DNA of 64,000 nt from Artocarpus heterophyllus (taxonomy: Eukaryota; Streptophyta; Magnoliopsida; Rosales; Moraceae), in NCBI GenBank assembly GCA_025403435.1, contig CM046330.1:27190037-27254036 (forward strand), in the 5' to 3' direction. Every line of letters starts with the position of its first letter. Position 1 is the stretch's first letter. The notes under the pieces are model-generated. The model was not told the origin of the DNA, made no database searches, and saw only the letters and a program-made list of their open reading frames with translations. This document shows positions 58,560-64,000 of this stretch, in pieces. Both the position numbers and the translations under genes were made by a program.

Positions 58560-58930
58560 TGGGGAAATTTTTATCAATATTATCTTCTGAAACTTACTTT
58601 TTCTGAAATGTTATACATGTTTGAATGTAACACAACCTAAACATAATATAAGTAGTAATATGATATAATTTTTAGGCTTTATTTGACAACGTCGTTAGAA
58701 CTTATTAGTTTCAATTACTACAATATAAAGTTCTCGTATGCTATTTATAAAACGCTCACACATGCTACAAGATAAAGCAAAAATATGCTATGATATAAAG
58801 CCCTCACATGCTACAATAAATTGGTTTCAACTTCTTACTTCCAAAAACTAAAATACATTCCCAAACATATTCTAAAATGTGACAAAAATAAACACATTTT
58901 TTAAAAGTGTGACATTGTATGTAATTTTCT
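58560..58930. repeat. Dispersed repeat split by a MITE
   Basis: Left half 58560-58677 and right half 58873-58930 together match the uninterrupted copy at 53575-53760. This gives an empty-site and filled-site comparison. Confidence 0.6.
58678..58872. mobile_element. Short MITE, third copy
   Basis: Contains 'atataaagttctcgtatgct' and 'taaagccctcacatgctacaat', matching the family at 12461-12612 and 35271-35359. It sits inside the dispersed repeat. Confidence 0.6.
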
Positions 58931-59202
58931 CACACATAAAAAATAAAATCGCACCCCTTGTTTTAGATAGGTTAGAATTTGCCTCCATTTTTAGTGTTTG
59001 AATCTCATTGACCATCTTTTTATTTTTACTAGTCATTAAAACTACACAATTATCTTCATATCAAATTACCCTGCCAAAACTCTCCTCTCTAATCCCTATC
59101 TTCTCTTTGTTCTCTCTCTCTCCACTATCATATGTGGCCACCCTATCTTCGTGCCATTGCTAATGTATCTCGTCATGGTATGACCTCACCGCTAACACTC
59201 TG

Positions 59203-59655
59203 TTTGGTTAGAAGGATGGAGAGTAGGAGGGATGGAGACATTTAAAGGGATGGAGACTGGGAAAGATGGAGAGAATAGTAGTTCACTGTTATATTGTTTG
59301 ATAAGATAAGATGGAGAGAGAACAAGTCCTCATTCTTTTGTTTAGTATTAAAAAGAGAATAAGGAAAATAAATTGAATTTTATTTAAAAGATTACTATAT
59401 TGCCCCTATTGTTTATATTTACTATAAATGTTGGAGGGTAAAATATATTTTTTCCCACTGAAACATTTTCTTCCATTTTTTTTGTTGCCTGATCTGTCCA
59501 AAGGAGGAATGTAAATTTGTAGGCCCAAGTGGATTGCTCATCCTCCCACATCCCTTCTCCATCCTCATCTCCTTGCAACCAAACATACGTTTTAACTCTT
59601 CTCCCTCCACTCCCCTCCATCCACTCATCAAGCCGCTCTACCAAACAAGCTATAA
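59203..59655. mobile_element. MITE-like element with TTTGGT/ACCAAA ends
   Basis: Left 'ctgtttggttagaaggatggagag' and right 'ccactcatcaagccgctctaccaaacaagc' form inverted ends. GGATGGAG at left is mirrored by CTCCATCC at right. Non-coding; the three open frames inside reflect low-complexity sequence. Confidence 0.55.
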
Positions 59656-60254
59656 GTTCAAGAACGCTACACGGTTCAAAATTTCAAGATAAAGTAATAG
59701 AGAAAAAGTGAGGAACTCAACTTAAATCTAATCTTTGATTTGAGTCATGAAAGCAACCACATGATGCGGCATCTTATGCTACGTAATAAGCAAGGTCGCT
59801 ACTTAAGATTATTTTTTAGTGGGAGACATAATTCTAGAAACTACCAAATATTCCTTGATACATAATTGTGATTATCCGAAAAAAGGAAATGTTAGAATAC
59901 GTACCTTGTTCATTAGAAAATTTGTTAGGCCATGACGATCATCTTGACCTCGATTAGTCAAAAGATCATCTTAGCAAGTTTCTTCATCAGAAACTGTGAA
60001 GATTGTTCCTATAGTTAACACTTGAAATTACTTCAAAGGGGTGGGAAAGTTGTTTCCACTTAGAGCAAATGATGCGGGCCTACATGATCATATATGTAAA
60101 TTACATGTGTTTACATAAATAACATTTAGGGAGGAATTGGTGTTGGTGTGGGATTCTTAAGTGATTTTGGGCTTTATTTTAGTAAATTCGTCCTCTAGGA
60201 CTCTTCAGCTTAATAGGCTTTTTTAATTAGAAAAATTAACTACACACAAATTAG

Positions 60255-60560
60255 GGAGAATTAGGGAAAGTTTTTAAAGTTTAAAAATATTTATAGTAAA
60301 TAGCAGATTTATAATATAAATAATTTATTTGCTATATAAATAAAAATTATTTACACATAAATAAGGGGATAATAAATTATTTGTACCTTAAATCTATTTA
60401 TTGTGCAAATAAGTATTATTTGCATTGTAAATAAGATGATGAATAAATTATTTATGACATTAATTTGCTATTGACTACAAATATGTTGAAAACATGTTAT
60501 TTACTATAATTAATTTTGAAAAAGTGATAGTTGCTACAATTTTTATACAAATTATTGTGG
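60255..60560. mobile_element. Palindromic MITE-family copy
   Basis: 'tttaaagtttaaaaatatttatagtaaatagcag' and the later 'tatgttgaaaacatgttatttactataa' form inverted arms like those of 21520-21765. Confidence 0.5.
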
Positions 60561-61989
60561 TGAAATTAAAAATTCCATATGATTTATTTAAAAATAGCCA
60601 TATGACATAATGATCATTATAATGATGTCATATTTTATACTATAAAGTTACATAATAATTATTTTAATGATATTATTATAAAACCATCTATAGAACATTC
60701 ATAAACCAGATCCATATTTTGATTCTACATAGAGAAATAGGCCATTTGTTTAATTAACAACCCTCAGATAAAGAGACAAATGTGTTATTTCTATTCCACC
60801 ATCAAAGTTATTAGTCATATGTACCATTTTAAGTTGAAATTTATGCTTAAATTTTTCACAAAAAAGTTGTACGTTTAGAATTCAATCCTGTAGGAATGAA
60901 ATTTCCCTAGCTCATTCGAGCTCATAAATGGCAGAAAGTTTTCAAAAGGTTAGTAACCATAGTAAATTTCGATTTACAGAGTAAATTTTGTACTCAATCA
61001 CACCATGGTCAAGTAATTATCTCGCAAATTATAAAATTACCTCAACTAAATTTAATAAATTTGATATTGACTCTAAAAATCCCAAACTTATTCCATCCCA
61101 AAATTATATACAGTTTTAATCAATATTTACTATTTTTATTAACATAATGCCTACTAATTATTTAGTTAGAATTTTTTTAAACTCACAAATCTCCTTATAG
61201 GATTGAAAATACTATTTTTATTAACAATTGTATGGTAAATATGTTATTTACTACTATAAGGATTCAAAGCTATAGGCCCCCTCAAAAAAAAAAAGAAGAT
61301 GAAATCTACACCATTAGGTACAATTCCGCTGTCATAATATTTGTTAAACTGCCACAGGATTTCGACATCAAATCTAGCATGCACGGTCAAAAGAAACTCA
61401 TTATGATTTTAAATGAAAAGTCGTGTGAAACATCTAGCTATTTAATTCAATCCTTAAAGGTTTCACAGTCGCAGATCTCTTTTCACACGGGGAAGAAAGG
61501 ATGATAATGGTAGACGCAAATTAGCTTTTCAAAATGTTTTGTCTAATATTTCCTATCTACATGTGTTGTCTGTGGAATTTCGCCAAAAATTTCTCCAAAA
61601 AACTAATCTTGCCATGGTATGAACTTTCACAAATTTAATAATAAACACAGAAAAAGAAGTAAGTGTTATGGAAACTCGGGTAAAATTATAAAACTAAAAG
61701 AATTTTTGAGAGAATTCTTAGAAAGAAAGTAGATAGAAATTTTTTCCTTTATTATGAATGAGGTGTGTTATATGAATGAGTGAGGGAGGGGTTAGGAAAA
61801 CTTATAGCACTATTTACCTATGACATCATTGTTTACATAATCAATTATTACTATTTATCTAGGATCTTTATTTTCATAAAGTTTATTGGTGGACAACCAT
61901 CTTTCTTGGATAAGTTTTTAGCATATTCTTCTTGAACAAGTTTATAACAGTAAGGAATCCCAATGGCAATATCATATACAACTCTCATA
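60561..61989. other. Intergenic DNA
   Basis: No supported feature. The 90-codon open frame at 61232-61504 is unrecognised. Confidence 0.35.
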
Positions 61990-64000
61990 GTGAAACGCCC
62001 CTTAATTCAGACGTCACAGATGTCGTTACATACTTACATTCGTACATGTATAAACTTTAAAATTATAAATAATATCAAACTTAATCATTACTATTGATTT
62101 TAAAAGTACTTAAACTTACATTACCAGGATCCATTTATATGTTTTTTTTTAAAAAACTTGACATTGTTTCGAAAAGCATTGTTTAAATTATTCCTTATCA
62201 TAATTTATTCATTTATACTTTAAATTTAATCATGAACTTATTTAATAATATAGGTTTGTCAATTTGTAAAATTAGGACTTATAAAAATATCACATTAAAT
62301 CTCTTTGATCATCACATCATTAGAAATCCATTTGTTCCCACAATTCGGCAGGACGAACTTGGGACTTCGGCAGACCGAACATCATCGGCAGGCCGGAATT
62401 CCCTCAACCGGCAGGCCGGCAGAGGCTTTTCAACTCGGATTAAAAATTCATCCATGTTCGGCAGGCCGAAAAATTAGATCAGCAGGCCGAACCTCTGGTT
62501 TTCGGCAGGCCGGCTGGCCATAGAGTTCGGCATGTCGTCTAAGACCAAAATTCCTTTGGAAAACTTAATTTAAAAACATACCAACTTTGCATAAAATATA
62601 GCGGAAGTTCATAATTCATAAAAAAATTGATAAAATAACTTATAAAGCCATAATATAAGTATTCTTAAAAACTTAACATAAAAATATGTTAAAAAATATA
62701 TATATAACTTGATTAAATCATAAAATCATTTTCTTGGCGTGCTTCCGGTAACAATTCATCGTTCAAGTTGCTCACACGCCTTCCCATGCCCTCCACCTAT
62801 TCCATGACTCTCTTACCCTTATCTGCAACATGACATATAATACATGATTAAGCTAACGCTTAGTAAGTACATATAACTCTCACAACTTAAAACATTTCAT
62901 AAACATCATCATCATCCTCATCATAAAAGTGCCTTAAGCACAGCTTCATAGAACATATCTTTCGTAATGTAAATCATTTTAAAACTTAAACATTTTATCT
63001 TAAGGGCCCAAGCGTTGCACCATAAACATCATCATAGGCGCGTCGTCATGAGAGGAAAAGGGTAGCTAATTCCAAAGTAAACATGACATCATATCATAAC
63101 ATTTCATAACATTGGGTGTGCAACATTTATTAGGTGATACATATATACATACTTTTCATACTTGGAAACATGTCATCATCATACATGCATATCTTTAAAA
63201 TCATGAAAATCTTTCATAAAAATCCTTTAATGAAAATCATCATAAAATTATCATGAATATCATTATGAACATATCGTCAAACCTTGTAAAAACATGTGCC
63301 ATGTTGCAGGTGAGAATGTACTTACCTTATCGTTAGCTTACTTAACCTTAAAAATACACTTGATGACGACGCGGCGGTCTCGATGTGCTCGCTTCCTTGA
63401 GTGTTCATGCCATTTATCATTTAAAGATGCAATAAAAATCAATACTTATCATGAAATATTCACACACATAACATTTATTCATATAATAATCACATATACA
63501 TACACTCATATATACATTCATCACATTTCAGACATATCCCATAATCATCATTACAAAAATTATCATTAAAACATATAAACGCCATTCATAACATACTTCC
63601 TTAAAACTTAAAACATTTCATACATTGTAAACATGAAAATCTTTTTGAAAAATGTTTTGTAATAATTTAAAACACATACATTTAATTTAAAACTCCATAC
63701 AATCATCATATTATCATGCATAAAATCATTTTATTATCATAAAATCATGTAAATACATAAAATGTTTAATAAAACGAAAATCCCAAAAACAACATTATCA
63801 AAACAGTTTTCTTATTATAATCTCATAAAAATTTCATAATCATAAAAATAAAATACATTCATCATACATATGCATATTCTTAACAACTTTTCATGGAAAC
63901 ATCATTCATTATCTCTTGAATATTCATTACATTTTTCATACATTCAAAATTAAACAGTCACATTACTGTGAAGAGTAGAAGATAGAAATATCATATTTTT
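61990..64000. mobile_element. LTR-like sequence running off the window
   Basis: 'tgaaacgccccttaattcagacgt' at about 61987 resembles the gypsy LTR terminus (TGTCACGCCCC). The block 'agctaacgcttagtaagta' (62850) resembles the CGAAAGGCTCAGTAGGA block of the gypsy LTRs, and a CGGC-AG-GCCG array is present. The right end is outside the window, so the element type is uncertain. Open frames are not supported. Confidence 0.45.
62346..62537. repeat. Inverted-repeat array in the right-edge LTR
   Basis: CGGCAGGCCG or close variants begin at 62346, 62368, 62386, 62409, 62459, 62480, 62503 and 62528. Gaps are 22, 18, 23, 50, 21, 23 and 25 bp; the 50-bp gap suggests one lost unit. It is the same unit as elsewhere, read on the opposite strand. 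Confidence 0.85.

Noticed and set aside
1..64000. Insertion of plastid or mitochondrial DNA
   Set aside because: I recognised no organelle genes or rRNA. A search would be needed to exclude short pieces.

Overview
This is nuclear DNA of a flowering plant, very probably a eudicot. It is AT-rich, its genes have short exons with GT-AG introns, and it holds LTR retrotransposons primed by initiator tRNA-Met, a LINE relic, tRNA-derived SINE-like relics and hAT-type MITEs. Only three protein-coding genes can be reconstructed with confidence; nearly everything else is transposon-derived or unassigned intergenic DNA. GENES. (1) 443-2927 (+): fibrillarin, the box C/D snoRNP 2'-O-methyltransferase, seven exons, 302 aa. 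Its fifth intron carries two tandem box C/D snoRNAs of U60 type, so the methylase and its guide RNAs share one transcript. The promoter has site II and telo-box motifs, and a run of 26 A lies directly before the start codon. (2) 16907-19609 (-): subunit 1 of the mitochondrial inner-membrane signal peptidase, four exons, 163 aa, with the Ser/Lys dyad. (3) 27929-31657 (-): solanesyl (long-chain polyprenyl) diphosphate synthase of plastids, six exons, 423 aa, with both Asp-rich motifs. The three genes act in different compartments, and nothing in the layout suggests joint regulation.

LEFT PART (1-16 kb). After fibrillarin lies a roughly 920-bp tandem duplication. Its second copy is split by a 2.2-kb solo gypsy-type LTR with a perfect 5-bp target duplication. 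A degenerate tRNA-Leu(CAA) follows, then a decayed copia element (8146-12685) that keeps two LTRs and gag remnants but has lost pol, then a LINE endonuclease fragment. MIDDLE (16-35 kb). The IMP1 and SPS genes are separated by MITE and SINE relics and an AT-rich tandem array (24.8-26.6 kb). A hAT MITE with 8-bp target duplications lies at 33.9-34.4 kb.

RETROTRANSPOSON CLUSTER (35-52 kb). A copia 5' end (LTR, primer site, broken gag) runs into a 100-N scaffold gap. Beyond it are the end of another LTR, a copia RNase H plus 2-kb 3' LTR, then the gag and 5' LTR of a gypsy element on the minus strand into which that copia inserted. A complete copia element follows (45832-52125, minus strand, TSD GTCGC), with five nonsense codons in one otherwise continuous gag-pol frame. 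RIGHT PART (52-64 kb): no genes seen; microsatellites, MITEs, a 915-bp tandem duplication built on a GGGACATG minisatellite, and the start of another LTR-like sequence.

Most unusual signal: arrays of an inverted repeat, CGG-CCTG-CCG usually embedded in TTCGG...CCGAA, spaced every 21-22 bp, recur in four different LTRs (5682, 40407, 43333, 62346) belonging to both gypsy and copia elements. Next are the tandem intronic U60 pair, and a series of AT-rich hairpins sharing a CCTGTGGG loop in the leader of the complete copia element.
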